From Apostichopus japonicus (taxonomy: Eukaryota > Echinodermata > Holothuroidea > Aspidochirotida > Stichopodidae), in assembly GCF_037975245.1 (NCBI RefSeq), contig NC_092576.1, positions 8,405,501-8,469,500 of the forward strand: a DNA stretch of 64,000 nt. Direction: 5' to 3'. Below the pieces are notes generated by a model, which worked only from the letters and a program-made list of their open reading frames with translations, was not told the DNA's origin and did no database searches. Below are positions 10,688 through 21,769 of this stretch, piece after piece. Position numbers and translations under genes: made by a program. Within the stretch, counting starts at the first letter, position 1, and every line of letters starts with the position of its first letter.

Positions 10688-12352
10688 CTAGCAGTTTTCC
10701 TTCTGAAGTTCAGTTCCCTTCGATGCTTCTTCCTTTCTAGAGTTCGTGCAATCTCTGCTAACGTGGCCCACTTCCCCACAGTTCCAACACGTTATGGTCT
10801 TATTCTTCCTTTTTCCCTCATATAAGTTATTCCTTGTGTCTTTCCGCAGTAATTTCGTGAGGTTTTCCGTCAACTCGGCGAAACCCTTCGACACAGCATT
10901 ACTTAAGACTTCACTCATCCCTTTGAGACTTTCGTCTTCTTTCACACTTTCCGTTCTTTCGCCTACCGCCCTCACTCTCTTTATGTTCCCTCTCTTCTGT
11001 TCCGACAACGCAAAAGCCTCGAGCTCAACAGCGATGCTAACCGCCTCGTTAAAGGTTTTTGGGCGCGCCTGGTAAATCTTCCACCTGAAGTCACTATCGC
11101 CTACAGCGTCAATGAAGAATTCTCTTGCAAGAGTTTCCTTCATCTCAACTGATGCGTGAGGGTACGCTCTAGATAGGAGGCGCTGAGTGTCGTGCGCAAG
11201 CTCAGATACCGTCTCACCGGGTTGCCTACTCCTATTCCTTAGGAGTGTCCGGAACAGCTCTGTCTGGTTCGCCTGACCAAATCTCTGTTCAAGGGCCCCA
11301 ACAACACAATGAAATACACGACGTTTTGCGCTCTCGAGGTCACTTAACACCGCCTGAGCCGGCCCTCGTAGGCTTGCCGCTAATTGTAGCGCCTTCGTTT
11401 GCTCAGCCCAACCATTCAGTTCTGATATCAGTTCAAACTGTACCACGTAGTCTTCCCACGGGGTGGAACCGTCGTATGTGGGGGCCGTTACTCTGTTCAC
11501 TTGAGGCCTATATTCGGGAAATGGTGGCGCATAGGTCACCACTTTATCTGGGGGCTTCTCTGCAAATTTATTCTCTAGAGGAACCTTGTTATCCATCATA
11601 CTACCAGGTGGAGATCCAACGTATCCAGGTCTACCAGGCACTCCCTCACCAGGGTGGCATGACAACCCCCATCTCTCCTGCCCGTTACGTAACATCCCTC
11701 CTCCTGTCCCGCTAGGACTATTGTTACCCCTGGTATTACACCAGTGGCCCTCCTGCCTGTGAGATCTCCCCTTCACGCCCTCCTCCGGCCATCCCGAAGG
11801 TCGGTTCATCATTGCATTCCTTTCATGCACATCTGCCCAGTCCCATACTGGGGTTTGTAAGCCCACACCTGGATTGTTGCCAACAGTGTCCCTGACCCTC
11901 TCAGGACCCTTAAATGGATTCCCAGAAACCCGCCGGTTGTAAGTGTCATCCATCTGCCTGTACCCAGGAGCACCGAACCCGAGATCACCTTCCCGTCTCT
12001 CGTCCCAGTCTCCACGTCCAGATGGCTCCAGCCTCAGTCCCTGTTCAGCCCTCGGGGGATCCCCAGTCTGCGTAGTAAAGGTGTTCCTCGCCTCCAAGTT
12101 AGAGGAAACACCATATCCCTCACTTGTCCTCGTCTCTGACGCCCCTCGATCTGCAAGGTCCGGTCTGCCATCAGTACCCCCAGCAGCATCCAGTCTGCGC
12201 CCCTCCTGTCTGTGACCGCCCTCCGAGAATCTCCGTTGTCCCTCGTCCAGTAGCTGGATTAGATCCCCGACACCAGATGATCTCTCAGGGAGAGTCCACG
12301 CCACCTGATCACTGCAGACTGAACTGCCATCAAAAGGGTTGGTACCAGACAT
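10688..12352 (-). CDS. gag: Gypsy gag protein
   Basis: The 554-residue structural protein that would assemble the particle and package RNA. The N-terminal half is Gly/Arg/Pro-rich and of low complexity. A capsid-like segment lies around residues 260-420. One CCHC zinc knuckle, CWNCGEVGHVSRDC, lies near residues 522-535, just before the stop. The ATG at 12,352 follows the 5' LTR and primer-binding site by a short leader (about 40 nt after the primer site). Its stop at 10,688 is overlapped by the pol frame. No internal stop or frameshift is seen. Confidence 0.93.
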   Translation of the reverse strand: MSGTNPFDGSSVCSDQVAWTLPERSSGVGDLIQLLDEGQRRFSEGGHRQEGRRLDAAGGTDGRPDLADRGASETRTSEGYGVSSNLEARNTFTTQTGDPPRAEQGLRLEPSGRGDWDERREGDLGFGAPGYRQMDDTYNRRVSGNPFKGPERVRDTVGNNPGVGLQTPVWDWADVHERNAMMNRPSGWPEEGVKGRSHRQEGHWCNTRGNNSPSGTGGGMLRNGQERWGLSCHPGEGVPGRPGYVGSPPGSMMDNKVPLENKFAEKPPDKVVTYAPPFPEYRPQVNRVTAPTYDGSTPWEDYVVQFELISELNGWAEQTKALQLAASLRGPAQAVLSDLESAKRRVFHCVVGALEQRFGQANQTELFRTLLRNRSRQPGETVSELAHDTQRLLSRAYPHASVEMKETLAREFFIDAVGDSDFRWKIYQARPKTFNEAVSIAVELEAFALSEQKRGNIKRVRAVGERTESVKEDESLKGMSEVLSNAVSKGFAELTENLTKLLRKDTRNNLYEGKRKNKTITCWNCGEVGHVSRDCTNSRKEEASKGTELQKENC

Positions 12353-12391
12353 CGTTGTCTACTCACCATACGACCGGAAAGGCACCAAGTC

Positions 12392-12409
12392 ATCCCACCG
12401 CTGCCACCA
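12392..12409 (-). promoter_or_regulatory. Primer-binding site, tRNA-Leu type
   Basis: On the minus strand TGGTGGCAGCGGTGGGAT lies one base after the 5' LTR. It is complementary to the 3' end of an animal tRNA-Leu (…ATCCCACCGCTGCCA plus CCA). This is a match over 18 bases by comparison with the known tRNA-Leu acceptor/T-arm sequence. Confidence 0.85.
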
Positions 12410-12410
12410 A

Positions 12411-13444
12411 TGTAACGCTTTCCGCTTCGGTGTGTATGGTGAAGTACCCAGTTGGCAATTGAGGAAGGGGGGTTGTAGAAAGAGACTCGAGGACACCGTT
12501 GAAAAGAAGTACACTAACAGTGCATTAAGAGTTTAAAAAGTATAATTAGGTAAACAATGTACCTGCCGTACATCTTTCGTAAAGCATGATAAACAAATAA
12601 TATATACAGAAAGTAGAACAATAAAACCTAAACACAATAACAAGGGCGTCATACATGAATTAGCCCTAATATGTAAGCTGCCTAGCAGCGCAGCTAACTA
12701 TAGGCGCTGCGTCGAAGACAACGCAGCGCAAGCACAACGCAGCTAATCTATAGGTACTGCGTCAAGGGCGACGCAGCGTAAGGACAACGCAGCGCAGCTA
12801 ACGATGATATTCGTCAGCCCGCGAACCCTACGCAGCGACGACCTCGCGCAGGCACAAGCAGTTACGCAGCGCAGCTGCAGAGTGCATGCAGGCACAAGCA
12901 GTTACGCAGCGCAACTGCTGAGTGCATAACTTGACCCTCTGCACAAGCCAAAAATAATCTAAGTCCCTAAAACAACATCCAAATTCGGCATAGATTCTGC
13001 CTAGCAAATTACACTAAATATATCGCAACTTAATGTCTAATATCGCTCCTTGCACGACATTATAAATACCCCCGTAACTGTATAGAACCCTAAACACGAT
13101 TTAATTAACCAATTATGAACAAGCCAGTGAGATTGACAAGCGCTATAGCCCAATGACAGCCGGTCAACGGTCTCTACAATACTATACGAATATGAACTAA
13201 CCCCGCCCCACTGTCTATGCACCCCTAATAATTACCCGTATACTAAGAACAAAGGAGGCCTTGTCCACCGGACTGTTTACATAAAGCCCCGGCAGCAAGA
13301 ACCAACTTCCGCAGCCAGCAATAAACTGATACTCAAGTTACACAAACTAGAGACCTCCTAGCTGAAACGTTACGTAAGAAACATTTTATAACGGTAAATA
13401 GAAAATACGTACACACGAGAAAATTAGGTTGTTTTCCCGTAACA
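12411..13444 (-). repeat. 5' LTR of the Gypsy element
   Basis: 1,034 bp and nearly identical to the left LTR, with two substitutions seen. As the upstream LTR of a minus-strand element it should carry the promoter. I could not assign a convincing TATA box. Confidence 0.95.
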
Positions 13445-13448
13445 GTAC
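13445..13448. repeat. Target-site duplication, right copy (GTAC)
   Basis: GTAC, matching 3,938-3,941 across the Gypsy element. Confidence 0.8.
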
Positions 13449-14344
13449 TTACTACTATAGAAAAATGAAACGCAGATATCATGTACGGTACTCGTCTGTT
13501 AGGAATTTCAAGATTCCAAAAGTTACCTAAACATATCAAAAGTATAACAAGGAGTTATAACCACGCGTGGTGTTGCACAAAAGAGGATTAAAGGTCTTCT
13601 GTATAGACCCCAACTATAGCACGCTATCATGGAAAAGTTTCTTGAGATAATGTAATCGACCTGCCTTGGTCATAAAATGACCTCTTTTTACCAATTAATC
13701 TGCAACGCCTGCCACATATTTTGTTCTTGTATGAGTGTCTTTGTGTGAATGCTGTATGATAAACTACCCATGTATGTAGATATGAACATATTTCCACACA
13801 GTGTTTACACAAAGAGCCTAATGGTGTTAAGAAGCTACGCAGGCTAATTTAAGGTCAATTTACGACCTTGGCAGGTCGATTACGTAATCACAAAACTCTC
13901 CTAGTGATAGCCTGCTATAATTGGAGCCAATGAAGCAGATCTTTAAGTAAACAGAAGCAGAGATGAACTGTTTTAGTTAGAGTTCATCCAGGCACCTACC
14001 GGGGAATAATTTAGTGTTACAAATTTTGCATAGTAGCTTTCATGGCTATAGCCACTTCTTCTCTCATAAGGTACTGTACTGTGACGTCCTGTGTAAACAA
14101 CTGCTACTGTATGTGTGCATTTTTGCATTTGTATGGAGCTGTTGCCCCAGGAGCTGTTTGTAACCCATTTTGCATAGCAATTTGGGATATGTGATACTGG
14201 ATAAGTTTATTCACTGCCTATGTACAGTAAAGCACTGTATATGATGAGCTAGAGGACACAATGAAGAGTGTATTGAATGTGTGGGAATAACTGCCCCAGT
14301 CCTGAATCAAACATTGGGATATGATAACAGAAGTATATATAGCA
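13449..14344. other. Intronic DNA, nothing recognised
   Basis: AT-rich plastin intron sequence with no ORF, repeat or RNA gene that I can support. Confidence 0.5.
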
Positions 14345-14610
14345 TGTATGTATGTGTGTGTGTATGTATGTACATATGTATGTATTGTATGTAAGCAGGA
14401 ACTCGCGAAGAAGCCTCATTGGCTTATCAAAGCCGCAAGCTGACCGAAGTCAGTCTCTTAGATTCATATTTAACGTCCATGATGATGAATTGTGAATTGT
14501 CAACAACTCTGTAACTGGACGACATACATTAATCTTGGAGTGACACAAACTCGGGACCTTATGACTTAAAGGCACCGGCGTTAACCACTAAGCTAACATT
14601 CCACAGTATC
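14345..14610 (-). mobile_element. tRNA-derived SINE with TATG tail
   Basis: Read on the minus strand it starts with a tRNA-like head. An A-box-like TAGCTTAGTGGTTAACG is followed about 35 bases later by a degenerate B box (GGTCCCGAGTTTGTGTC). A body follows, ending GCGAGTTCCTGCTTACATAC and running into a (TATG/TACA)n tract at 14,345-14,390. That order (polymerase III head, body, simple-repeat tail) is the SINE layout. Target duplications were not found. Confidence 0.65.
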
Positions 14611-17164
14611 ATGTACCACCACGCACATTACTACACTGTTTCTAACATCCAATAATTATAGTGTACATACATGAATAGATGAACTGAAACCCACGGGTCC
14701 CGCCGAGTGCAAGATCTGCAATGCAGGCAGAGTGCGTGCTCGTCCCAAGCGCACCCGGGGCGAGAGAGCGAGCAGGTCGCACACTTGATCGTAGCTCTCC
14801 CGTTAATACAGTATTGCAACCGCAAGCAAAAAGTACAAACAAACAAAAAATGCCAAGACGGCAACGTTTTTGTTTGCAAATTTGTGCAACTGAACTTATT
14901 TATGAGTTATCCTTCATTTCAATGGAATTGTTCATATTATAAGTGTATATATATACTCTACCTTTAAGCCCTGCTATGGTCTCGAGTATGTAATTTCATT
15001 GTAAAAGCATGCATCAGAAGTAAAAGGGCGGATAACTTTAGTATATATTGATTTCAAATGTTCACCATTTCCCGTTTCACATAAAACTCAGTTCCTCTTT
15101 AGTTTTGAATAACAACACTTGACCAAATATTACCTTCTTAATAATGTACATTTTCATATCCGGATGCAATTCCAGCTCTCTTCTGAAAGTAGGGCTGTTA
15201 CAAATTCATAGCGTTGGAAGTTCTGCATTCAGCCAGTTTTACTGTTTCTGTACTTCGTATATATTTTATCATAATTTAAAAACGATATACTGTAGTACCT
15301 TTGCTGTGACTCTCTGTTTACTTTATACACAAGTCTGTAACATATATGTACATGTGCATATGAAACCAGTTTTGAATCACAGGGGGGGCAGCGCGAAGGC
15401 AGAAGGGGGAAGTGGGAGGACCCAAATTCATAAGTCACAGAAGCCAAATGGCCTTGCCCTCACCAAGACTAATTTCCAGCCCTGTTAGAATATATATTTA
15501 GCATTTTTTATCTTCACATAATGATGGTCTCTTTAATCAGGACGTTTAAACGTCATTGCTGAATGATAAAGGTCATTTATTTTGGAAAGACAATATCATA
15601 CAGTTACTGGATCCTACCTACGATTCACTGAGAATTCATTTGTAAATTATGTATTTAATCTAAAATAAATAAATAGATCTGATATTTCCTTTTCGCGCCA
15701 GACTCTAGGTGATAATGACAGCCAAGTACATGGTACGAGCTACAGGGGAAAAATAAATTCCAAGAATGGTGTTTAGTAAGTAGTACTATTTCCCACTTTC
15801 ATAGGGCACATCCGGTCACATCCTTGACATAAAAACTAATTAACCTGCAAACTGAGCTGAATTTGTGCTATCTTGCAAAAATTTGATCTTTCATGCAACA
15901 TAAAATTTGTACCAGCTTGCGAATTTTTGTCATCTATATGTTTTGACGACTAAATCCAATTTCAATTTAGTTGGAACAGTCAGTTAAATATAGAAGTAAA
16001 AAGCATATTAATCATCATGTTTTAAAGGTTATAAAGAATAGCGCACGTCATCGGGCAGTTTCCTGTTCCCGTCAGTCATCCTTTTGTGCAGGATGAGCTG
16101 ACTTTTGTTCCAGACTGAAATCAAAATATATCAACTATAACATAATTCATGATTTTTGCATACACGTTTAAATTTATGCAAGCAATTTAGATGTTTACTT
16201 AATGTTCTGCAGCTTAAATATATTGCAAAAAATATGTTTTTGTGCAAGTTAAATGTTATCTTTGGATTTATTCCAAACATTCAGCAAATTTATCATAACT
16301 GCACTTTGAGGTCAATGCTAGTGACCTTTTCATAAAGACCTGATCATTTTATGAACAATACTGCGGTCGATCTGCAGCCAGTGTTGTAACTTAACATAAA
16401 TTCCATGGTTACATCTTTTTATACAGAACATTGAAAATGGGAAACTTTATCCATGTTTCATGATATTTGGGGGGAAACAAAAGCTAGTGTTTCTACGCGA
16501 AATATTAAATTCAATTTTTAGGTTTGTATATTGGAGACTAAACCGCTTAAGAACTACTGTAGCTATAGTAACCCCTGTAATATCCAATTCATTGTCTCAT
16601 CCAGGAAAAACTACTTTGAGGGCGGCAGTCAAATGCTTGTTGAGATTGAGCATTGGCGACCATTTTCTGACTGTCTAGCATATTTCGGGTTAATACATAT
16701 TTTGATATATTTGGATATTTTGGATATATTGATGTGTGTACACTGATGACCGGCCGTACAGTGCATTTATCAAGGACAAGCACTTTTTAAGAAAATTTGT
16801 CACGTAGAACCAGGGCACGGAAACCAAACATCTTGATCCACCTTTGACTCCCACACCCCCACCCCCCTACCCACCCCCCCTGCCCGTACATCAAGACTGT
16901 ATTTGGTATGATCATGAGAATGTCACCTTGTAACACTGTGCGGATGTCAATATCCAGACCTCTCCGGTCAATGCCTTCTCTTCCCGAATGGACGTAATAC
17001 ACATGATCACAAATATACATGGATGGAGAGTGTGTTCTGTTGTGTACATGTTGAATGTACTGGTTACATGTATGTGATCACATTAATCATTGACAAAAGG
17101 CAGACAAAAAGTGACAGGTGAGTGAAGGATGAAGTCATCTGTATGAAGTTTAATAAAGTTGAGC
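14611..17164. other. Intronic DNA, nothing recognised
   Basis: No exon or clear element. Around 16,960-17,000 the minus strand carries GGCATTGACCGGAGAGG, which resembles the core of the dispersed palindromic family but without the hairpin and donor part. A pyrimidine-rich CCCCACCC run is at 16,850-16,885. Confidence 0.4.
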
Positions 17165-17408
17165 TGGGTTTACAGTCTTGTTGAAGGCCAAGGCCCTCTC
17201 ACACGACTTTAAACCAATTGTCACGACCACATACCAAAGTCTGCACAATTCCAACAATCCCATCCTTGGGCATGTGCTACTGTACAGTAGTTACAGTGTA
17301 CCATATCTAGGTGTCCCCTGCCCAGGGGACTTCCCATAGGGTAGGTGCAGCCACAAGCCAGGCGCTCGCACACACGCAACTATATCCACTACCTCGCAAG
17401 TACCCATT
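17165..17408 (-). mobile_element. SINE 3' part, split by an insertion
   Basis: The phrase AAGGCC-CTCTCACACGACTTTA, then CACACACCAAAGTCTGCACAATTC, the CCCCTGCCCAGGGGACTTCC segment and ACCTCGCAAGTACCCATT matches the SINE at 25,050-25,715 in the same order. It stops at 17,408. The missing head resumes at 18,230 beyond an 813-bp insertion. Confidence 0.75.
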
Positions 17409-17412
17409 TTAA

Positions 17413-18225
17413 AGCAGCATTTTGCGTCCTTTTCTTTGATTTTTCTCAACCTCACTGACTCCACTATGCCATAACGACATACATAACTAGCTTATCTATT
17501 TATATTTTACTTCAAATGGTGGCATAAAAGTCGAAAAAATTGCAACTTTCAACTTTGTTGTTCTCCAAGATATTTTCCGTTGGGAACCCAATAAACCTCG
17601 CCCATAATATGAATATTTAAACACTACAAACGTCATTGACAGATACGTAATATAACACCACGCTTGATTTGTGTACAGTCTATATGGCAGTTGTACCAGG
17701 CAGTTGCATAACAACTCCCTGGTTGTACCAACGCAAAGTCTTGAATCTATTTTTAGCAACGGCTCATAACTAAACCAGCATCTCTGATTGGTTGAATTCA
17801 AACTAGTGGGTTTGGGAACTGAATGCGATTAATTTTGTATGTGGAATACTCGCCAATTAACGTTTTTGGCAGGGAAAAACTTGGCTAATATCTTAATTTG
17901 CTGTTCTGTGATTTGATGTATGTAAAAAGCTCGATGGACATGTCAAAAAAGTAGAAAACGGCGACCAAACGCAAAATGCTCATGAATAAACATACAATTC
18001 ACTGATTGGTGGAATTCAAACTAGTGGATTTGGAGATATGAAAACTTTGTCGAGGACACTTTTACTCGTTATCGACATAAATCGTTAATTACTCGCTAAT
18101 TAACACTCTTGGCAGGGTGAAACTTGGATGGTATCTTAGTTTGCTGTTTTATGATTGATACATCTAAAAAAATCGATGCACATGTTAAAAAGGTGGAAAA
18201 AAGCGACCCAACGCAAAATGCTGCT
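17413..18225. mobile_element. TTAA-flanked inverted-repeat DNA element nested in a SINE
   Basis: 813 bp bounded by the inverted repeat AGCAGCATTTTGCG (left) and CGCAAAATGCTGCT (right). TTAA lies on both outer sides (17,409-17,412 and 18,226-18,229). A TTAA target duplication is a hallmark of piggyBac and Kolobok transposons, and the AG-type terminus fits Kolobok better. There is no transposase ORF, so it is non-autonomous. Inside are two direct copies of a roughly 230-bp unit (about 17,770-17,998 and 18,000-18,225) sharing GGAATTCAAACTAGTGG and CGATG-ACATGT-AAAA motifs. A partial relative of the right end occurs at 29,328-29,412. Confidence 0.7.
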
Positions 18226-18229
18226 TTAA

Positions 18230-18345
18230 GATTTAGTGCCTTGCCCATGGACACAATGTACCTAATGATCCGGCCAGGGCTCATACCTGCAATCATTATA
18301 CCCCCAGTCCATTGCCTCACCCACTTCACCACAAAGCCACCTGAC
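18230..18345 (-). mobile_element. SINE head part, split by an insertion
   Basis: Continues the SINE broken at 17,408: GTGCCTTGCCCATGGACACA, then a decayed tRNA-like head (CCGGCCAGGGCTCATACCTGC ending near CCACAAAGCC). Polymerase III boxes are degenerate. Confidence 0.7.
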
Positions 18346-19436
18346 CACAAGTCACAGCCTCTGACCTACAATTCTGACCAATGCATGATGAAGACAACAC
18401 AGCTCAACATCGCAGCCCAAAGGGATGAATTCTCTAATTTACAATATATAAACCTTCCTTTCCTACAGGAACAATATGCTGCTTTCTTCACAGCTCTGTA
18501 CAGTACTTTTGTAAGATAGTTTGCAATATCACAAAGCAGTTGATTACAATGGCCTTGGAAGTTATTGAAACCATTATTACCAAAAGGTTGGTTGAATGCT
18601 CAACTAACAATTTATATGCAATCTTACATGGATCTAGGTAGGGAACTCTATAGAACTAACAGGAAAGATGAGTATACATGTACATATATTAATTGTAACA
18701 GGTAAGAAAGCTGTAAGACTGGTCTGTACACAGTAAGGTATATGGGGGAGGTGGAAGTTAAGTAATAATCACTCTCGGTGTGCAGGTACTTTTAAATGTA
18801 ACAGTCGAGAGAGCTCTACTACAGTGGAGCAGGTGCGATATTTTCATTGTTGTTAAAAGGTTGTCAGGCCCAACAAATATAATGAATTCACAAGCTGAAT
18901 ACATGAAAGGAAAATATGTCAATATAAATGATCTAACCAAAAAAAAAGGACGGGAATTGTAAAATGGAAGGGAAGTAAAAGGGGAAAAAACCGAACGGAA
19001 GAAAAGAGGAATTAAACACAAAGGTGCAGGCATACGTACTACAGGTGAAATAGTTTTTAAAATCAATTGAAAATGCAAATTTTCAAAGTTATACTGGACT
19101 GCAGCACGAGCTACAGGGCATGGTAGATTCAGAAATATAAATATTAAACATTTTTTTTACACTCTCTGGCTATCTGATGCCGTGGCCCAGTAACGGTGCT
19201 GGATTGGTAACAGTTTTAGGAATTTGTGCACACAAAAGCCACCGATCACTACTTGTAACCTGCTACAATCTACCCGTGGAAGAAAGTGCCCAGAAGTGGG
19301 TTTTTTTCTGTTTTCTCTTCTTTTTATTTATACGTATTTAAATAAATCGGAAGTTTGTTCTAAATCTTTTCAAATTATCTGCTTCCCTGGATAGCTAGTA
19401 CTGTATCTTGATTCTGTACTGTATAAAGTAGAATCA
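18346..19436. other. Intronic DNA, nothing recognised
   Basis: Short AT-rich ORFs only; no feature supported. Confidence 0.4.
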
Positions 19437-19615
19437 GTCCCAGTATGATGCTGGCACTTTGGAGGGTAGAATGAGAAGGAAAGGGCATTGACTGGAGGGG
19501 CGGGTAATAGAGGGCGCAAAGTGTTAAAAGGAATACCAGTTCATTCTATGCACGGTAGAACGAGGGTGCATATGGTTGTGGAGAGACAGGTAAGTGAGCA
19601 GCGAAGTTAATAAAC
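19437..19615 (+). repeat. Dispersed palindromic repeat, copy b
   Basis: The longest plus-strand copy. It contains CTGGCACTTTGGAGGGTAGA, GGGCATTGACTGGAGGGGC, AGTGTTAAAA, the hairpin region TTCATTCTATGCACGGTAGAA and the donor-like AGAGACAGGTAAGTGAG. It is collinear with copy a at 2,925-3,065. Confidence 0.7.
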
Positions 19616-20443
19616 ATGCTCAGTCCCAGTGACCACAATTACATGATTCCATATGAAATGCATGCATGATATTGCATAAAGTCTGTAAATGTCGATACAT
19701 GCTAACATAACAAAACTAAATCGATTAAGTTGCACATGGAAGCTAGGAGGAAGTGAAAGGGAAACCAGGTACAGGAAACATAGAGAGGAAACTGTGCAGG
19801 TACAGTAACTAGAACTACCGTAAAATACAGTAGATGAACGAGTTTAACTTCTGGCTTTTAAACGAGTCAAACATAATACTTGCTGTATTATAAGGGAATC
19901 ACGGAAAACTGGCTGGGAGATTTTAGACAGTTAGTGAAAAGCCCAGAAGCTTGTCACTGAGAGTCACTGGTTGAAATCACGTTCTAGCCATAAATTTCTC
20001 TGCTCTTTTCCATTGTAAAAAATTTCCCACTCAAGTTTTTGGTTCAGGCCAATAATTTTAATTAGAATATTGAAAAGCTGAATTTCTCTTGAAATCCCAT
20101 CCCAGCTGAGCACTGCTTTCTGGGTTGTATTGAATGAAACTGGGGTGTAATCCCTGGTTACATGGTATGCAAGCTACTGTGGCTTCTGACTGGTGCCGCC
20201 AGCAAAGAAATGGCTATATAAATAGCAGAGAATTATTTATCCAGTATCGAATAGATATCGCAAAATGCTACATGTATGCAAAGTGGTCAAGTTGCTGCGC
20301 AAGTGAAAAGATGTTTTAGCCTTTTTTTTGGGGGGGGGGGCTTCAAGTGAACCATATATTTTACATGCCAAACTTCGGGACCATCAAAAATGCTAAACAC
20401 TAACTTATTCCTCGTATATAGGGATCAAAACAACTAAGTGTTG

Positions 20444-20512
20444 GATAGCTCAGTTGATAGAGCACTGGGTTTGTGACCCAGAGGTCACTGGTTTTTGCAT
20501 CCTGTCCCATAG
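20444..20512 (+). pseudogene. tRNA-like sequence (SINE head or tRNA pseudogene)
   Basis: It has a D-arm stem GCTC/GAGC around AGTTGATA and a 5-bp anticodon stem CTGGG/CCCAG with a 7-base loop. The A box TAGCTCAGTTGAT is good. The B box (GGTTTTTGCATCC) and T stem are degraded, and the acceptor ends do not pair, so it is not a working tRNA gene. Confidence 0.6.
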
Positions 20513-20523
20513 CCACGAAAAAG

Positions 20524-20795
20524 GTCCGGACATATGTATAGTGCTAAATGGTTACCAGTTCATTCTAGGCACGGTAGAATGAGAGTGCTAAGATATTGGG
20601 GAGACAGGTGAACAAGGAGGGAAGTAAATATCTTCAAATGCTCTTTGCCACTGCTTTACATTTATTTACAAAAAATCCAGTTAGCATTCGCTGAGGGTGC
20701 ACAGTGTTAAAAAATTACCAGGGCATACTAGACACGGTAGAATGAGGTGCTAAGATTGTGGGGAGACAGGTAAGCGAGGAACGAAGTAAATATTT
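20524..20795 (+). repeat. Dispersed palindromic repeat, copies c and d in tandem
   Basis: Two adjacent copies (about 20,524-20,632 and 20,693-20,795). Copy c has the hairpin CATTCTA-GGCACGG-TAGAATG, then GGGGAGACAGGTGAAC. Copy d has CATACTA-GACACGG-TAGAATG, then GGGGAGACAGGTAAGCGAGG. Both continue into GAAGTAAATAT. Confidence 0.7.
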
Positions 20796-21167
20796 ATTTA
20801 CAAAAAATCCAGTCAGCATTCTGAGGTACTCACTGTACATGTACAAATGATGTGCAATACACATCAGCCTGTAACCTGTCCTGACCCACTCCACATAAAA
20901 CATGTAGGCCCTTGCTCACGTCCTTGTTAAACACCTACTTTAAAGAGCATGAGTAGGGACTTGGTGGAGGTAAGGGGTCACACTAAGTGGAGGTCAGGGG
21001 TCGCACTAATTCTCCTAATTTGCTTATATCCTGATCACAAAGGAGTGCTTCAGGGGCAGGAAGCTATTATCTGTTCAATCTTTTTGATCAATATATTCAT
21101 TATTTTACCAATTATCATAAATTATCCATACATGTAAGTTGTTAATTGCCCACGTATCTCAACCACA

Positions 21168-21275
21168 CTCGCTGGGGGCAGTGCTAAAATCTTACCAACT
21201 GTTGTAGGCTACAGTAGGTAGATTATGTGTATAAGTAGCATGGAGGCAGGTAAGAGAGGAGTGAAGTAAATATAT
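21168..21275 (+). repeat. Dispersed palindromic repeat, copy e (decayed)
   Basis: Retains GGGGGCAGTGCTAAAAT and ends with GGAGGCAGGTAAGAGAGGAG then GAAGTAAATAT; the hairpin is degraded. Confidence 0.5.
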
Positions 21276-21769
21276 TATGTACAATTTGCCGCACGCACAG
21301 AGTCCAGTAATCACCAAGACAAATATGTAAACAACTGAAAAGCATATTTGTCTTGAACTCCAGACTTCAGGGCTATATGGATAATTACTGGACATATATA
21401 CGGAGATCTGTCTCCACACATCTACAGTACACTAATAAAGAAGTATACATGTATACATGCATTTTAATGTCCAATGCAAGGTAATAGAACAGCTAAAAAG
21501 ATGTATGCACTTTATCATGCAGAGATACGGCAGAACTTTGGTTGTGCATACTGTACTTTATACCCTGACCTGACCTTTAAATCTGACCTTAATTAAGGCT
21601 GTCATCGTTATCCACACAATTATATCCCATCAGTGAGCAAATCTGGACCCTGCCCTGATACCCTTATATACCCTATACAGTACACATACAGTATGTATCT
21701 GACCATTATCTATATCCATCCATGACCCAGAGGAGGGAGGGTCAAGGGGGGGGGGGGGGTGGGGGTGGC

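Larger units (their letters stand above)
3942..13444 (-). mobile_element. Full-length Ty3/Gypsy LTR retrotransposon
   Basis: A complete element 9.5 kb long, transcribed right to left. In order it has a 5' LTR (12,411-13,444), a tRNA-Leu primer-binding site, gag, pol (protease, reverse transcriptase, RNase H, integrase), an extra zinc-finger ORF, a polypurine tract and a 3' LTR (3,942-4,975). The integrase follows RNase H, as in Ty3/Gypsy and unlike Ty1/Copia. The LTRs differ at only two of 1,034 positions by my reading (4,624/13,093 and 4,651/13,120), and all three ORFs are open. The insertion is therefore recent and may still be competent. It sits inside plastin intron 1 in the same orientation as the host gene, so its LTR signals could affect host transcripts. 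Confidence 0.96.

Noticed and set aside
16787-17020. Minus-strand ORF with GREGIDRRGLDIDIRTVLQG
   Set aside because: It overlaps a fragment related to the palindromic repeat; I recognise no protein family and see no splice partners.
20444-20512. A functional tRNA gene
   Set aside because: The T arm and acceptor stem do not pair and the B box is degraded.
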